DNA of 64,000 nt, from NCBI GenBank assembly GCA_904387055.1, contig CAJFKV010000005.1, positions 1 to 64,000 of the forward strand. Reading direction: 5' to 3'. A program made the translations under genes and the position numbers. Each line of letters opens with the position of its first letter. Within the stretch, counting starts at the first letter, position 1. Of the stretch, positions 51,927-61,977 are shown in pieces. The DNA is from Candidatus Heteroruminococcus faecigallinarum. Lineage in GTDB: Bacteria > Bacillota > Clostridia > Oscillospirales > Ruminococcaceae. The notes beneath the pieces were generated by a model, which saw only the letters and a list, made by a program, of their open reading frames with translations, did not search any database and was not told the origin of the DNA.

Positions 51927-52805
51927 ATGGCCACTCGAGACTATGTCATTCTGACCGACAGCAACTGCGACCTGTCGGATGAAACCTGCGCCCAGCTGGG
52001 GGTCCGCCTTGTGTATATGCCCTATATCATCGGGGAGGAGGATTTTTCCGGCGCGCCGGACAACCGCCTGGACCTGAACGAGTTCTACAACCGGATGCGG
52101 GACGGGCAGCCCACCAAAACCTATCAAAAGTCCCCGGAAGAGTACCGCCTCGCCTACGAGGCCATTTTGGCAGAGGAAAAGGACATCCTGGTCATCGCCT
52201 TTTCCTCCCAGCTGAGCAACACCTACAACAACTCGGTCCTGATGGCCCGCCAGATGATGGAGGACCACCCCGAGGCCCACATCCTGGTGGTGGACAGCCA
52301 GAACGCCACCGGCGGGCAGGCGCTCCTGGTGGAGCTGGCCGCGCGGAAGAAGGCGGAAGGCGCCACCCTGGAGGAAAACGCCCGGTACCTGTCCCAGGTG
52401 CGGGATCAGATCGGCATCTACTTCTTTGTGGACGACCTGGAGTACCTGTACCGGGGCGGCCGCCTTTCCAAGGCCGGAGCGGTGGTAGGCACCATCATCG
52501 GGGTCAAGCCCATCATCCGGGTGGCCAAGGACGGCTCCCTGCAAACCACCGACAAGGTCCGCGGCCGCAAGAAGGCCATCGCCTACCTGGCCGAGAAGAC
52601 CATCCAGCAGCTGGACAGTGCCCTTTGTTCCAAAGTTTACCTCATCAGCGCCCAGTCGGACGAGGACGCCCTGGAGCTGGGGCGGATGGTCCTGGCCCAG
52701 CATCCGGAATGCGACCTGGAGCTGATGCCTCTCGGCTGCTGCATCGGCGCCCACACCGGCCCCGGCACCCTGGGGATCGCCTTTGCCGCCAAGGAGTGGT
52801 TTTGA
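51927..52805 (+). CDS. degV: DegV family fatty acid-binding protein
   Basis: This 292-residue protein has the DegV pattern: VILTDSNCDLSDE, TKTYQKSPEEYR, the VIAFSSQLSNTYNNSVL lipid-binding loop, FFVDDLEYLYRGGRLS and IGAHTGPGTLGIAF near the end. DegV (FakB) proteins hold a fatty acid while FakA phosphorylates it. No fakA is next to it. Start ATG 51927 follows AAGGAGA. Confidence 0.95.
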   Translation: MATRDYVILTDSNCDLSDETCAQLGVRLVYMPYIIGEEDFSGAPDNRLDLNEFYNRMRDGQPTKTYQKSPEEYRLAYEAILAEEKDILVIAFSSQLSNTYNNSVLMARQMMEDHPEAHILVVDSQNATGGQALLVELAARKKAEGATLEENARYLSQVRDQIGIYFFVDDLEYLYRGGRLSKAGAVVGTIIGVKPIIRVAKDGSLQTTDKVRGRKKAIAYLAEKTIQQLDSALCSKVYLISAQSDEDALELGRMVLAQHPECDLELMPLGCCIGAHTGPGTLGIAFAAKEWF

Positions 52806-52828
52806 TCGTTTTTTCTCTTCCAAAAGGA

Positions 52829-52867
52829 CAGCCGGCGCGGCCCCATCGGCCGCGCCGGCTGTTTTTC
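52829..52867. terminator. Bidirectional terminator between degV and the V-ATPase operon
   Basis: A perfect 14-bp stem (52829-52842 with 52848-52861) is followed by TTTTTCTG on the plus strand and by CCTTTTGG on the minus strand. Confidence 0.93.
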
Positions 52868-52899
52868 TGCATCGCCCCGGCGGCGGAGCGCCTCTCCCG

Positions 52900-53550
52900 T
52901 TAAGAGGGGCTTCCTCCTCTCGCCTCGGCAATCATCATGTCCTTCACCTTCATCAGGCGGGCCAGATTTCCTCGCTCGTTCTCGTCCAGCTTCATGGAGA
53001 TATACTTGATGGTCTCCTCCAGGGAGGGGATCTGGACATACTCCAGGGCGTTGACCCGGCGGCGGGTCTTTTCAATCTCCTCCGCCAGCAGCTGGGCGCT
53101 CTTCTCCATCTGGGCCAGCTCCAGCATGAGGGGCAGCACCTCCTTGAGGGCCGCCACCGAGTCATCCAGCTCGCCGGAGGTGTTCACAAAACCATAGGAG
53201 TAGATGTCGTCGGTATTGGACGCCTCAAACCGAAAGATGGGCACATTGACGCTCATCATGTTCTTGGAATCCACATCCAGCTGCACATGCTCCTTGGGAA
53301 GCATGAGAGCCTCCTCCAGCATGGCGGGACTCATCACGGCGCTGGCCACCACAAACCCCTCGTAGACCCCCATGATTTTCTCTTCCACCTGTTCCCGCAG
53401 CTCCTTGTTGCGGCGCACCAGGTCCAGGAACTGCTTCATCAGGTCATCCCGCTTGTCCTTCAGGAGCTTGTGGCCCCGGCGGGCGGTGACGAGGCGCTTT
53501 TTCAGCCGGGTGAGCTCCATACGGGTGGGATTTACACGGATCAGTGCCAT
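52900..53550 (-). CDS. ntpD: V-type ATPase subunit D
   Basis: This 216-residue protein matches V-ATPase subunit D, the central rotor stalk: [38 protein letters not shown] and a long antiparallel coiled coil with a globular middle. It is the last gene of the operon. Confidence 0.96.
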   Translation of the reverse strand: MALIRVNPTRMELTRLKKRLVTARRGHKLLKDKRDDLMKQFLDLVRRNKELREQVEEKIMGVYEGFVVASAVMSPAMLEEALMLPKEHVQLDVDSKNMMSVNVPIFRFEASNTDDIYSYGFVNTSGELDDSVAALKEVLPLMLELAQMEKSAQLLAEEIEKTRRRVNALEYVQIPSLEETIKYISMKLDENERGNLARLMKVKDMMIAEARGGSPS

Positions 53551-53562
53551 CCTCCCACCTCC

Positions 53563-54945
53563 TTATTCATGGGGCTCGGCAGGCCAGTACTTCTCGATAA
53601 ACTCCGGCTTGATCCGCTTGAGCTCGTTCTTGGGCAGGATCGACAGCAGCTTCCAGCCGATGTCCAGGGTCTCGGCGATCTCCCGGTTGGTGTCGTACCC
53701 CTGGGAGACATATTCCTTCTCAAAGGCATCGGCAAACTTGGCGTACAGCTTGTCGGTATCCGACAGGGCCGCCTCGCCCAGGATGCTCATCAGCTCCTTG
53801 GCGTCCTTGCCCCGGGCATAGGCGGCGAAGAGCTGGTTCATGGTGTTGGCGTGGTCCTCCCGGGTTTTGCCCGGGCCGATGCCCTTGTCCTTCAGACGGG
53901 ACAGGGAGGGCAGCACGTCGATGGGCGGGGAGATGTTCTTCCGGTACAGCTCCCGGGACAGGATGATCTGCCCTTCGGTGATATAGCCGGTCAGGTCGGG
54001 AATGGGGTGGGTCTTGTCGTCCTCCGGCATGCTGAGGATGGGGATCATGGTGATCGATCCCTTGGAGTCGTACTTCCGGCCCGCCCGCTCGTAGATGGTG
54101 GCCAGGTCGGTATACAGGTAGCCGGGGTATCCACGCCGGCCGGGGACTTCCTTCCGGGCGGCGGATACCTCCCGCAGGGCCTCGGCATAGTTGGTGATGT
54201 CGGTAAGGATCACCAGCACGTGCATATCCTTCTGGAAGGCCAGGTACTCGGCGGCGGTCAGGGCCATATGGGGGGTGGCAATCCGCTCGATGGCCGGGTC
54301 GTTGGCCAGGTTGATGAAGAGGACGGTCCGGTCGATGGCGCCGCTCTCCTTGAAGGAGTTGATGAAGAAGTCCGACTCCTCAAAGGTGATGCCGATGGCG
54401 GCAAACACCACGGCGAACTTGCTGTCGGTCCCCAGCACCTTGGCCTGGCGAGCAATCTGAGCCGCCAGCTTGGCATGGGGCAGGCCGGAACCGGAGAAGA
54501 TGGGCAGCTTCTGGCCGCGGACCAGGGTGTTCAGGCCGTCGATGGCCGAGATGCCCGTCTGGATGAACTCGTCAGGATAGGTGCGGGCCGCCGGGTTCAT
54601 GGGCAGGCCGTCGGTGTCCATCCGGGCCTCGGGAATCAGGTCGGGGCCGCCGTCGATGGGCTTGCCCATGCCGGAAAAGACCCGTCCCAGCATATCCTCC
54701 GACACCGGCATCTCCAGGCTGTGGCCCAGGAAACGGACCTTGCTGTACTCCAGGTTGATGCCGGCGGAATTTTCAAACAGCTGGACCAGGGCCTTATCCC
54801 CGTCCACCTCCAGCACCCGGCAGCGGCGCAGCTCCCCATTGGGCAGCTCGATCTCGCCCAGCTCGTTGTAGGTAACCCCTTCCACGTTCCGGATGAGCAT
54901 CAGAGGGCCTGCCACCTCTTGAATGGTGCGGTACTCTTTCAACAT
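53563..54945 (-). CDS. ntpB: V-type ATPase subunit B
   Basis: This 460-residue protein is the non-catalytic nucleotide subunit: [35 protein letters not shown] (no classical P-loop) and [20 protein letters not shown]. It forms the A3B3 head with NtpA. It starts inside the end of ntpA, overlapping by 7 bp. Confidence 0.97.
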   Translation of the reverse strand: MLKEYRTIQEVAGPLMLIRNVEGVTYNELGEIELPNGELRRCRVLEVDGDKALVQLFENSAGINLEYSKVRFLGHSLEMPVSEDMLGRVFSGMGKPIDGGPDLIPEARMDTDGLPMNPAARTYPDEFIQTGISAIDGLNTLVRGQKLPIFSGSGLPHAKLAAQIARQAKVLGTDSKFAVVFAAIGITFEESDFFINSFKESGAIDRTVLFINLANDPAIERIATPHMALTAAEYLAFQKDMHVLVILTDITNYAEALREVSAARKEVPGRRGYPGYLYTDLATIYERAGRKYDSKGSITMIPILSMPEDDKTHPIPDLTGYITEGQIILSRELYRKNISPPIDVLPSLSRLKDKGIGPGKTREDHANTMNQLFAAYARGKDAKELMSILGEAALSDTDKLYAKFADAFEKEYVSQGYDTNREIAETLDIGWKLLSILPKNELKRIKPEFIEKYWPAEPHE

Positions 54946-56714
54946 GATGCAGACACCTCCTCCAGCAGCTTATGGGTTTCGTCGTCGATCTCCTCTTCCA
55001 CCTGGGCCAGGTAGGCGGCCACCTGATCCTCGGGGATCATCTTGGCCCGGGCAATCTTCTCCCGCACCGGCAGGGCGATGAGGGCGTCGATGTCCGCGCC
55101 GGCAGCCAGGGCATCCTTGGCCCGGTAGTAGAAGTTGAGAACCGCCTTCAGCATGCCGAACTGCTTGGGCAGGGAGGTATAGGTATCGGCGTCGTCAAAG
55201 GCATTCTGCTGCAGATAATCCTCCCGGACCGTCCGGGCCGCCTCCAGGGTCAGCCGGTCGGGGGCGGAAAGGGAATCGTAGCCCACCAGCTTCACAATCT
55301 CCTCCAGCTCCGCCTCCATCTGGAGCAGGGCCAGGGCGTCGTGGTGGTATTTGCTCCAGTCCTCGGACACGTTCCGGTCCATCCAGGCGCCGATCTGGTC
55401 CAGGTAGAGGGAGTAGGAATTGAGCCAGTTGATGGCGGGGAAATGTCGCTTATAGGCCAGGCTGGAATCCAGGCTCCAGAACACCTTCACAATCCGCAGG
55501 GTGGCCTGCACCACCGGGTCGGAGTTGTCGCCGCCGGCGGGGGACACGGCCCCGATGGCGGTGAGGGAGCCTTCCCGCTCCTCGCTGCCCAGGGTGATGA
55601 CCCGGCCTGCCCGCTCGTAGAACTGGGCCAGGCGGGAGGTCAGATAGGCGGGGTAGCCCTCTTCGCCGGGCATCTCTTCCAGCCGGCCGGACATCTCCCG
55701 CAGGGCCTCGGCCCACCGGGAGGTGGAGTCGGCCATAATGGCCACCGAGTAGCCCATATCCCGGTAGTACTCGGCGATGGTGATGCCGGTGTAGATGGAC
55801 GCCTCACGGGCGGCCACCGGCATATCGGAGGTATTGGCGATGAGGACGGTGCGCTTCATCAGGGAGTCCCCCGATTTGGGGTCCTTCAGCTGGGGGAACT
55901 CCATCAGCACGTCGGTCATCTCGTTGCCCCGCTCGCCGCAGCCGATGTAGACCACGATGTCCACATCCGACCACTTGGCCAGCTGGTGCTGAACCACCGT
56001 CTTGCCGCTGCCGAACGGTCCCGGCACCGCCGCCGTACCGCCGCGGGCAATGGGGAAGAGGGTGTCGATCACCCGCTGCCCGGTAATCATGGGCAGATCG
56101 GGGGAGAGCTTTCTCTTGACGGGCCGCTGGCGGCGCACCGGCCACTTGGTCAGCATGGCCACGTCGACGGTCGTTCCGTCCGCCTTCTGGATTCGGGCGA
56201 CGGGTTCCTCGATGGTGAAGCTGCCGGCCTTGATCTCGGTCACCGTGCCCTCCACCCCCACCGGCACCAGTATCCGGTGGGTGATGATGGAGGTCTCCTC
56301 CACCGTACCCAGAATGTCGCCGGAAACCACCGGGTCGCCCACTTTGGCGACAGGGGTGAATTCCCACTTCTTATCGTGCTCCAGAGAGGTCACATGCACA
56401 CCTCTGGCGATGTTGCTGCCGGTCATCTCCCGGATCCGCACCAGGGGGCGCTGGATCCCGTCGAAGATGGTGGTAAGCAGCCCGGGGGCCAGCTCCACCG
56501 AAAGGGGGGCGCCGGTGGAGACCACTTCGTCTCCCGGGCCCAGGCCGGAGGTCTCCTCGTATACCTGGATCGATGCCCTGTCCCCCCGCATCTCGATGAT
56601 CTCGCCGATGAGACCCAGCTTGCCAACATGGACCACGTCGAACATGTTGGCATCCCGCATCCCTTCGGCAACCACCAGAGGGCCGGACACCTTTACAATT
56701 TTGCCTTGGCTCAT
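54939..56714 (-). CDS. ntpA: V-type ATPase catalytic subunit A
   Basis: This 591-residue protein has the P-loop [17 protein letters not shown], the V-type non-homologous insertion, [20 protein letters not shown] and [14 protein letters not shown]. It hydrolyses or makes ATP. The start is ATG 56714, behind AGGTGAAAGGA. The first eight codons of the longer frame lack family matches. Confidence 0.97.
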   Translation of the reverse strand: MSQGKIVKVSGPLVVAEGMRDANMFDVVHVGKLGLIGEIIEMRGDRASIQVYEETSGLGPGDEVVSTGAPLSVELAPGLLTTIFDGIQRPLVRIREMTGSNIARGVHVTSLEHDKKWEFTPVAKVGDPVVSGDILGTVEETSIITHRILVPVGVEGTVTEIKAGSFTIEEPVARIQKADGTTVDVAMLTKWPVRRQRPVKRKLSPDLPMITGQRVIDTLFPIARGGTAAVPGPFGSGKTVVQHQLAKWSDVDIVVYIGCGERGNEMTDVLMEFPQLKDPKSGDSLMKRTVLIANTSDMPVAAREASIYTGITIAEYYRDMGYSVAIMADSTSRWAEALREMSGRLEEMPGEEGYPAYLTSRLAQFYERAGRVITLGSEEREGSLTAIGAVSPAGGDNSDPVVQATLRIVKVFWSLDSSLAYKRHFPAINWLNSYSLYLDQIGAWMDRNVSEDWSKYHHDALALLQMEAELEEIVKLVGYDSLSAPDRLTLEAARTVREDYLQQNAFDDADTYTSLPKQFGMLKAVLNFYYRAKDALAAGADIDALIALPVREKIARAKMIPEDQVAAYLAQVEEEIDDETHKLLEEVSASC

Positions 56715-56746
56715 TCCTTTCACCTGCTTTTCTATCAATTACTCGT

Positions 56747-57067
56747 TTAGTCCTTGAACAATATATCGGCGCCCACGGCCCGCTCCACGCTCTTTTTCAC
56801 GCTGGCGATGCCCAGGCCCAGGGACCCTTCCCGGCCGGGAATGGGGATAATGGCCGGGATCTGGGCGGTTTTGTACCGGTCCACCGCCGGGAGCACCCGG
56901 GACATCAGCTGCTCGGTGATAAAAATCACCCCGTACTGCTCTTCCGCCAGCCGGTGGATCAGCCCTTCGGCCGCCTGAGGGTCCGATTCTTCAAACACTT
57001 CAAAGCCCACCGCCTTGAAGCCCAGGACGCTTTCTTTCTCGCCCAAAACCGCAATCTTGCTACGCAT
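56747..57067 (-). CDS. ntpG: V-type ATPase subunit F (NtpG)
   Basis: This 106-residue protein has the subunit F pattern: KIAVLGEKESVLGFKAVGFE, the YGVIFITEQLM strand and IPAIIPIPGREGSLGLG. It sits on the rotor with subunit D. The name follows the E. hirae operon, where this position is ntpG. It overlaps the end of ntpC by 8 bp. Confidence 0.93.
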   Translation of the reverse strand: MRSKIAVLGEKESVLGFKAVGFEVFEESDPQAAEGLIHRLAEEQYGVIFITEQLMSRVLPAVDRYKTAQIPAIIPIPGREGSLGLGIASVKKSVERAVGADILFKD

Positions 57068-58058
57068 AAGAATCCCTCAGTCTTTCGGTAATCTGCTGGG
57101 GAGATACCCCCGCCAGCTTGGATGCCATCACAATCCGCACAGCCTTGATCTCGTTCTCCCGGCCCAGCAGGTACGCCACCACCGGCTCCAGTCCAAAGGA
57201 GATCATCCGGGTACCGGCCAGCAGGCTGACCAGATAATTGTCGCACAGCCGCTCAAAGGCAGTCAGGGTGCCGCCGGTGCGCAGGCTGTCAAAGGACGGT
57301 TCCAGGAACCTGCCGTAATCGCTGAAGGACACCACCGCCAGCAGTTCCTCCATGCCTTTGGGGAACGCCTCACAGAGCTTGCCTTCGTCCACCTTCCCGC
57401 CGGGGGCCAATACCCTGCGCAGGAAGAAGACGTCCTTCCCCATCCGCTTCAGGCGCACCGCGCTGCGGATGTTGGCGATGTCGGTCTGGGCGGTACAGTA
57501 CTCCACGAGGAACCGGTTGCCCACCTGGCGGGCCGTCTCCAGAGACGCCTCCAATACGGCCCGATCCACCAGAATATCCACCATCTGGGGGTCGCACACC
57601 TTTGCCAGCAGCTCTCCCCCTTCCTCCGCCGCTTGGGCCAGGCGGGGGTTCAGCTTTTCGTACCGACCGCTCGCCAGCTCCTCCTGCAGCGCCTTGGGCT
57701 CCAGGTTCCCCAGGGGGGAGAGGATGGCCGACGGGTCGGTGCCGGTGCGGCGGGCTTTCAGGAGGGTCTTCAAATTATGGCCGTCGTATTTGTACCGAAG
57801 AAGCTCCATCACCCGGGGATCTTTGCAGGCCTCCCCCACCAGGCGGTAGGTGTCGGCCAGGGCCTTGCTCAGGCAATCCTCGTACTCCTCATAGGAGAAG
57901 CCGGTTCCCATCCCCGTATCGGCCACCACCTTGAAGGCCTCCTCGGCGCTTCTGGCGTCGATCATCTTCTGGAGGCCCTTCCGGTCCACCATGTGGTTTT
58001 CAAATCCCCGGACCATGGCGGTGGCGCTCAGATACTCTCGATCCGAATAATTCTTCAC
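57060..58058 (-). CDS. ntpC: V-type ATPase subunit C (rotor cap)
   Basis: This 332-residue helical protein has the subunit C/d pattern (YLSATAMVRGFENHMV at the start and later repeats of helical hairpins). It joins the central stalk to the membrane ring. It lies between ntpE and ntpG. Confidence 0.93.
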   Translation of the reverse strand: MKNYSDREYLSATAMVRGFENHMVDRKGLQKMIDARSAEEAFKVVADTGMGTGFSYEEYEDCLSKALADTYRLVGEACKDPRVMELLRYKYDGHNLKTLLKARRTGTDPSAILSPLGNLEPKALQEELASGRYEKLNPRLAQAAEEGGELLAKVCDPQMVDILVDRAVLEASLETARQVGNRFLVEYCTAQTDIANIRSAVRLKRMGKDVFFLRRVLAPGGKVDEGKLCEAFPKGMEELLAVVSFSDYGRFLEPSFDSLRTGGTLTAFERLCDNYLVSLLAGTRMISFGLEPVVAYLLGRENEIKAVRIVMASKLAGVSPQQITERLRDSYA

Positions 58059-58094
58059 TGCTGCACCTCCTTTACCAGTTGTTTCATGGGGCGG

Positions 58095-58682
58095 TCACGG
58101 GAAAAGAACGGCCGCCACCTTGGGCTCCATCTCTTCCTGGATCCCCATGATCAGCACTTCGTAGGTGCAGTTTGTCTCGATGTTTCCCTCCCGAAGGACA
58201 AAGCCCCCCTGGAAGGTTCCCTTCTGGCTGCTGAGGGTCACCGCCGTTTTCCGGCCCGCAAGGGCCTTGTTGGCCAGTTCCACCACCTGCGCCCCCAGGG
58301 CCTGGTCCTTCTCGTTGAAGATCAGCTCCCCGCCGGGTCCGGCGGCCTGAGCCGCCATCTCCGCCAGGAAGGGGGCCATCTTCTCCGCCGGGGCGCTGCA
58401 CAGCCGTTCCAGCGCCAGCTGGAAGGCCTGGTCGATGGCCTGGCGGCGGGCAGCCAGCTTTACGCTGCGCTCCTCCACCCCTTTCTGGGACTGGGCCCGA
58501 TGGGCCACTGCCTCCGCCTGACGGCGGGCGTTGTCCAGGATGGCCTTCGCCTCCTTCTCCCCTTGGGCACGGGCAGCCTGGAGGGTTTTCTCCCCCTCCT
58601 CGCGGGCTACCTGCAAGGTGCGCTGGGCGGCCTCCTGGGCCTCCTGCAAGATTTTATCGGTCAGTTTTGCCAGTTCATTCAA
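58095..58682 (-). CDS. ntpE: V-type ATPase subunit E (peripheral stalk)
   Basis: This 195-residue protein has a long N-terminal coiled coil rich in Ala, Glu, Gln and Arg and a globular C-terminal domain (GGFVLREGNIETNCTYEVLI). This fits subunit E of the stator stalk, which pairs with the small coiled-coil subunit at 61189. Confidence 0.92.
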   Translation of the reverse strand: MNELAKLTDKILQEAQEAAQRTLQVAREEGEKTLQAARAQGEKEAKAILDNARRQAEAVAHRAQSQKGVEERSVKLAARRQAIDQAFQLALERLCSAPAEKMAPFLAEMAAQAAGPGGELIFNEKDQALGAQVVELANKALAGRKTAVTLSSQKGTFQGGFVLREGNIETNCTYEVLIMGIQEEMEPKVAAVLFP

Positions 58683-58748
58683 CGGTCTTCACCACCATTC
58701 CTTGTTCCCAATCTGCATTCTTTCACAGCCGAACCGGTCGCTCCCCCG

Positions 58749-59240
58749 TTACATGGGGATGTTGAAGACCAGCAGCAGGGAGATCAGGAAGGCGAGGATG
58801 GCATAAGTCTCCACCATGGCGGCCGAGACGATGGCCTTGGCCACCTGGTCGGGCCGCTTGGCAACCACGCTGATGCCGGCGGCGGCCACGCGGCCCTGGG
58901 CAACGGCAGACAGCAGCCCCACAAAGCCAACCGGCATGGCGGAAGCCAGGATGTAAGCGCCGGTTTCCAGGCTCAGGTTGACGGTACCGCCCATCATTCC
59001 GGTGTTCAGCATGATGATAAAGCCGATGAGGAATCCGTAGATGCCCTGGGTACCGGGAAGCGCCTGCAGCACGATGCACTGGCCGTACTTATCCGGGTCG
59101 TCAATCAGGATGCCGCTGGTGGCCTCGCCCACCAGGCCCACGCCCTTGGCCGAGCCGATGCCGGAGAAAAGCACCGCCACCGCGACACCCAAATACGCCA
59201 GGAAGTTGCCGTTGTTCAGAAAGCTCATAAATCCATCCAT
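58749..59240 (-). CDS. ntpK: V-type ATPase ring subunit K with Na+ site
   Basis: This 163-residue four-helix protein is a fused double hairpin. The ion site known from E. hirae NtpK is complete: Leu61, Thr64 and Gln65 in LPGTQGIYGF, Gln115 in SAVAQGRVAAAG and Glu144 in AMVETYAILAF. That set binds Na+ in the E. hirae crystal structure. The ring therefore probably moves Na+ rather than H+. Confidence 0.95.
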   Translation of the reverse strand: MDGFMSFLNNGNFLAYLGVAVAVLFSGIGSAKGVGLVGEATSGILIDDPDKYGQCIVLQALPGTQGIYGFLIGFIIMLNTGMMGGTVNLSLETGAYILASAMPVGFVGLLSAVAQGRVAAAGISVVAKRPDQVAKAIVSAAMVETYAILAFLISLLLVFNIPM

Positions 59241-59242
59241 CG

Positions 59243-61192
59243 TTAGTCCTCCTTATCGGTTACTACAACATATTTTGTATTGGCTCTGAGGGGCTGGAAG
59301 GGCTTTCCGCCGCTCTCATAAAACTTACCAAAAAACTCCACATACTGGAGACGGGACGAGTGAACATAGGACCCCAGGGCATTGATGCCCAGATTCATGG
59401 CATGGCCGAAGAGGAATATCGCCACAAAGAGGACAAAACCCACAATCCCGCCGCCGGCCAGGGTGCCCATGATGTTGACCACGTTGCCGATGACCGCCGT
59501 GGCCAGCCCCAGAGCAAGAATCCGGGAATAGGACAGCAAATCCGAAATATAACTGGTAATGTCGTACAGACTCATAACACCGGAAATCAGCCGGGAGATG
59601 GGATTTTTCTTGTCCCGTCCCTGGGTGAGGATCAGCCCCGCTGCACCCGCCACCGACAGGCAGATTCCTATGGTACGGAAAAGCCCCGGCAGCACCAGCA
59701 TCGGCAGGCCGACCAGCACCATATACCAGAAACCGATGTCAAAAAGCGCATCCCACGGATGCCCCCGGCGGATCAGCAGATAGGCCTTATACCCCATGCC
59801 GCAGAAGAGGTGCAGGGCACCCAGCACAAAAGAAATGGCCAGAATGGTGATGGGGTCGTTGAGGGGGTCCAGCAGCATGGGAACGGTGATCTCCCGTCCC
59901 AGGAAGGTGAGGGAGAACTGGGACACCAGGTTGCCGAACCAGCTGCCGTACAGCGCCCCCCAGAACACAGTGGACAGGCCGCCCAGGGTGATTACCTTCA
60001 TAAACTTGCGGGCGAAGGGGGACAGGTCCATCTTCTTAAGGGCAAACAGCCCTCCAAAGAAAAGGATCAGGCCATATCCCGCGTCCGACAGCATCATGCC
60101 AAAGAAGATAAAGTAGAAGATGGCCACCGCCGGGTTGGGGTCCACCCCATGGGGGGAAGGAAGGGAGTACATCTCGGTGATGACCTCAAAAGGTTCCACC
60201 AGCTTGCTGTTGCGCAGCAGCACCGGCGGTTCCTCCTCCGGGCCCGGCTCTGCAATCTCCAGATAGCAGGGGAACTCCTCCAGCAGCTTCTCCAGCTGGG
60301 GGACCTTTTCTTCCGGTACCCAGGCGGTCAACACAAAGGTTTTCTCGGTGTGGCACAGCTTTTGCCTCGCCTTGGCACAGTCCAACTGGACCGTTAAACT
60401 GTCAAAGGCCAGCTTCAGCTGGGGGCCTTTTTCCGCAAGGGCTTTCAGCCTCTCTTCCCCCTCCTCGATCTGCCGCTGGCAGGCGGCGATCTCCTGGGTG
60501 CACCGCTGGGCATACTGCCCTGGCGGGCCGTCAAAGGGATCCAGCTGGCACCGGGAAGCGCCGAAGTTCCGCAGCACTTCCCACACGGCGTTTCGTTCTT
60601 TCTTCAGGGAGACCATCAACAGATACTGTTGATCTTTGTCCGCCGAAATCTGCTGGATCACCGGGCAAAGGCCCTCCTCGTCCAGCTTGGTCTGCAGGGC
60701 CTCCAGGCTGCTTTCCGCCGAGAAGAACAGGTATTCCACCGTTGTGGACACCGTTCCCTCCAAGGAAAGGGGCAGGTCTCCCTCCAGCCAAGGGGCCAGG
60801 GAGGTCCGGAGAAACTCCAATTTGCCGATCTGGCTACGCAGCTCGGCAATCCGCCGCTGCTCCGCCTCCACCTGGCCGCAGAGGGAAAAGGCTTCTGCCA
60901 GGATGCCCGGGTCGGCCAGGCGGCCATAAGTTTCCCGCGGCTTCCGCGCCAGGAACCCTTCTTTGGGGAAGTAGGGCCGCAGCGCGGCAATGGACGCCGA
61001 CACCCGGGAATACTTCTGCTCCAGGTCGTACAGATCGACCGGGCGTTTCTGGAGGGCATCGCCCACCGCCTCGCCGGCCATCTCCTCCGGACGGCCCACC
61101 TGCACACAGCCCAGCTGCATCATCCGCTGGATCAGCCGATCTCCGTCCTGGGAGAGACCGTATACATAGGCTTTTTTCATTGGTATGATCAT
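59243..61192 (-). CDS. ntpI: V-type ATPase subunit I (stator a-type)
   Basis: This 649-residue protein has an N-terminal cytoplasmic half and a C-terminal membrane half with about seven or eight helices. Typical stretches are FFGMMLSDAGYGLILF and the later SLYDITSYISDLLSYSRILA with GLATAVIGNVVN. It carries the ion half-channels next to the K ring. The start ATG overlaps the small subunit's stop (ATGA). Confidence 0.95.
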   Translation of the reverse strand: MIIPMKKAYVYGLSQDGDRLIQRMMQLGCVQVGRPEEMAGEAVGDALQKRPVDLYDLEQKYSRVSASIAALRPYFPKEGFLARKPRETYGRLADPGILAEAFSLCGQVEAEQRRIAELRSQIGKLEFLRTSLAPWLEGDLPLSLEGTVSTTVEYLFFSAESSLEALQTKLDEEGLCPVIQQISADKDQQYLLMVSLKKERNAVWEVLRNFGASRCQLDPFDGPPGQYAQRCTQEIAACQRQIEEGEERLKALAEKGPQLKLAFDSLTVQLDCAKARQKLCHTEKTFVLTAWVPEEKVPQLEKLLEEFPCYLEIAEPGPEEEPPVLLRNSKLVEPFEVITEMYSLPSPHGVDPNPAVAIFYFIFFGMMLSDAGYGLILFFGGLFALKKMDLSPFARKFMKVITLGGLSTVFWGALYGSWFGNLVSQFSLTFLGREITVPMLLDPLNDPITILAISFVLGALHLFCGMGYKAYLLIRRGHPWDALFDIGFWYMVLVGLPMLVLPGLFRTIGICLSVAGAAGLILTQGRDKKNPISRLISGVMSLYDITSYISDLLSYSRILALGLATAVIGNVVNIMGTLAGGGIVGFVLFVAIFLFGHAMNLGINALGSYVHSSRLQYVEFFGKFYESGGKPFQPLRANTKYVVVTDKED

Positions 61193-61503
61193 ATGCCGCC
61201 CACGATCCTCTCCACAATGATATTGGCCGCTGCATCCAGCCGGCCGGCCGCCTCCTGGCGGACGGTGCTGCTTTCTGCCGCTGCCGTGCTGCGGCCTTCC
61301 GCCAACAGGCCCTCCGCCTGCCAGGACGCTTCCACCAGGATTGCTTCCGCTTCCCTGGCGGCGCTGGCCTTCTGACGCTCGACCTCTTCCCGCCCATCCT
61401 TCTGGGCTTTCGCGGTCAAGGCCGCCGCCTCCTGCTGGGCCTTCCGGCGGATTTCCTCCGCCTCACTCTCCGCTTTTTGGATCTTTTCGATCACATCCAG
61501 CAT
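61189..61503 (-). CDS. ntpF: V-type ATPase small stalk subunit (G/H type, NtpF position)
   Basis: This 104-residue protein is almost wholly coiled coil (AESEAEEIRRKAQQEAAAL and on), ending AAANIIVERIVGG, the usual end of this subunit. It is the first gene of the operon and partners with subunit E in the peripheral stalk. Confidence 0.9.
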   Translation of the reverse strand: MLDVIEKIQKAESEAEEIRRKAQQEAAALTAKAQKDGREEVERQKASAAREAEAILVEASWQAEGLLAEGRSTAAAESSTVRQEAAGRLDAAANIIVERIVGGI

Positions 61504-61523
61504 CCGATCACCACCTTTGTTTC

Positions 61524-61552
61524 AGTTTAGTATATTGTCTATATATTGTCAA
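61524..61552 (-). promoter_or_regulatory. Probable promoter of the V-ATPase operon
   Basis: TTGACA (61547-61552) and TAAACT (61524-61529) lie 17 bp apart on the minus strand, just before the operon. Two ATTGTC repeats lie in the spacer region. Confidence 0.6.
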
Positions 61553-61811
61553 CAATCTTCTGTATTTTCGACAAATTAGCCAAGACACCCCTTGACGAAT
61601 GTACAAAACATCCCAATACCCCAGAAACCCGATCATCTTTGCCACTCTTTGAGGAAAAGCAACTCTTGTACAAAAAGGGAAACAAGAAAAATTTGCATTT
61701 TCGGCTTCCCTATCCTGCGAAGTTTGTTAATATTTTCATTATACCCTATCAACGGAAAAAGTCAAACGATTTTATGATAATTTTATCTTCTAGATTTATC
61801 ATCTAAAATTT

Positions 61812-61835
61812 ATTGTTCCGTTTTACCGGAACAAT
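61812..61835. repeat. 9-bp inverted repeat in the 474-bp intergenic region
   Basis: ATTGTTCCG and CGGAACAAT pair perfectly around a 6-nt loop. The surrounding gap (61504-61977) is AT-rich, holds the V-ATPase and dedA promoters, and contains no gene I can support. Confidence 0.5.
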
Positions 61836-61915
61836 CTAGACCATATTCGTGAATTTTATATGAATTGCAAGTGAATTGTGAAAGAACGGACAGACTTTTC
61901 CTTTGCCCGCAGCGG

Positions 61916-61944
61916 TTGCCATTTTTCCGTTTTTCAGGTATACT
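61916..61944 (+). promoter_or_regulatory. Promoter of the DedA gene
   Basis: TTGCCA (61916-61921) and TATACT (61939-61944) lie 17 bp apart. Transcription would start near 61951, which limits where translation can begin. Confidence 0.8.
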
Positions 61945-61977
61945 GGGATACAGCAGGCAGGAAGGGAGGAATTTGCC

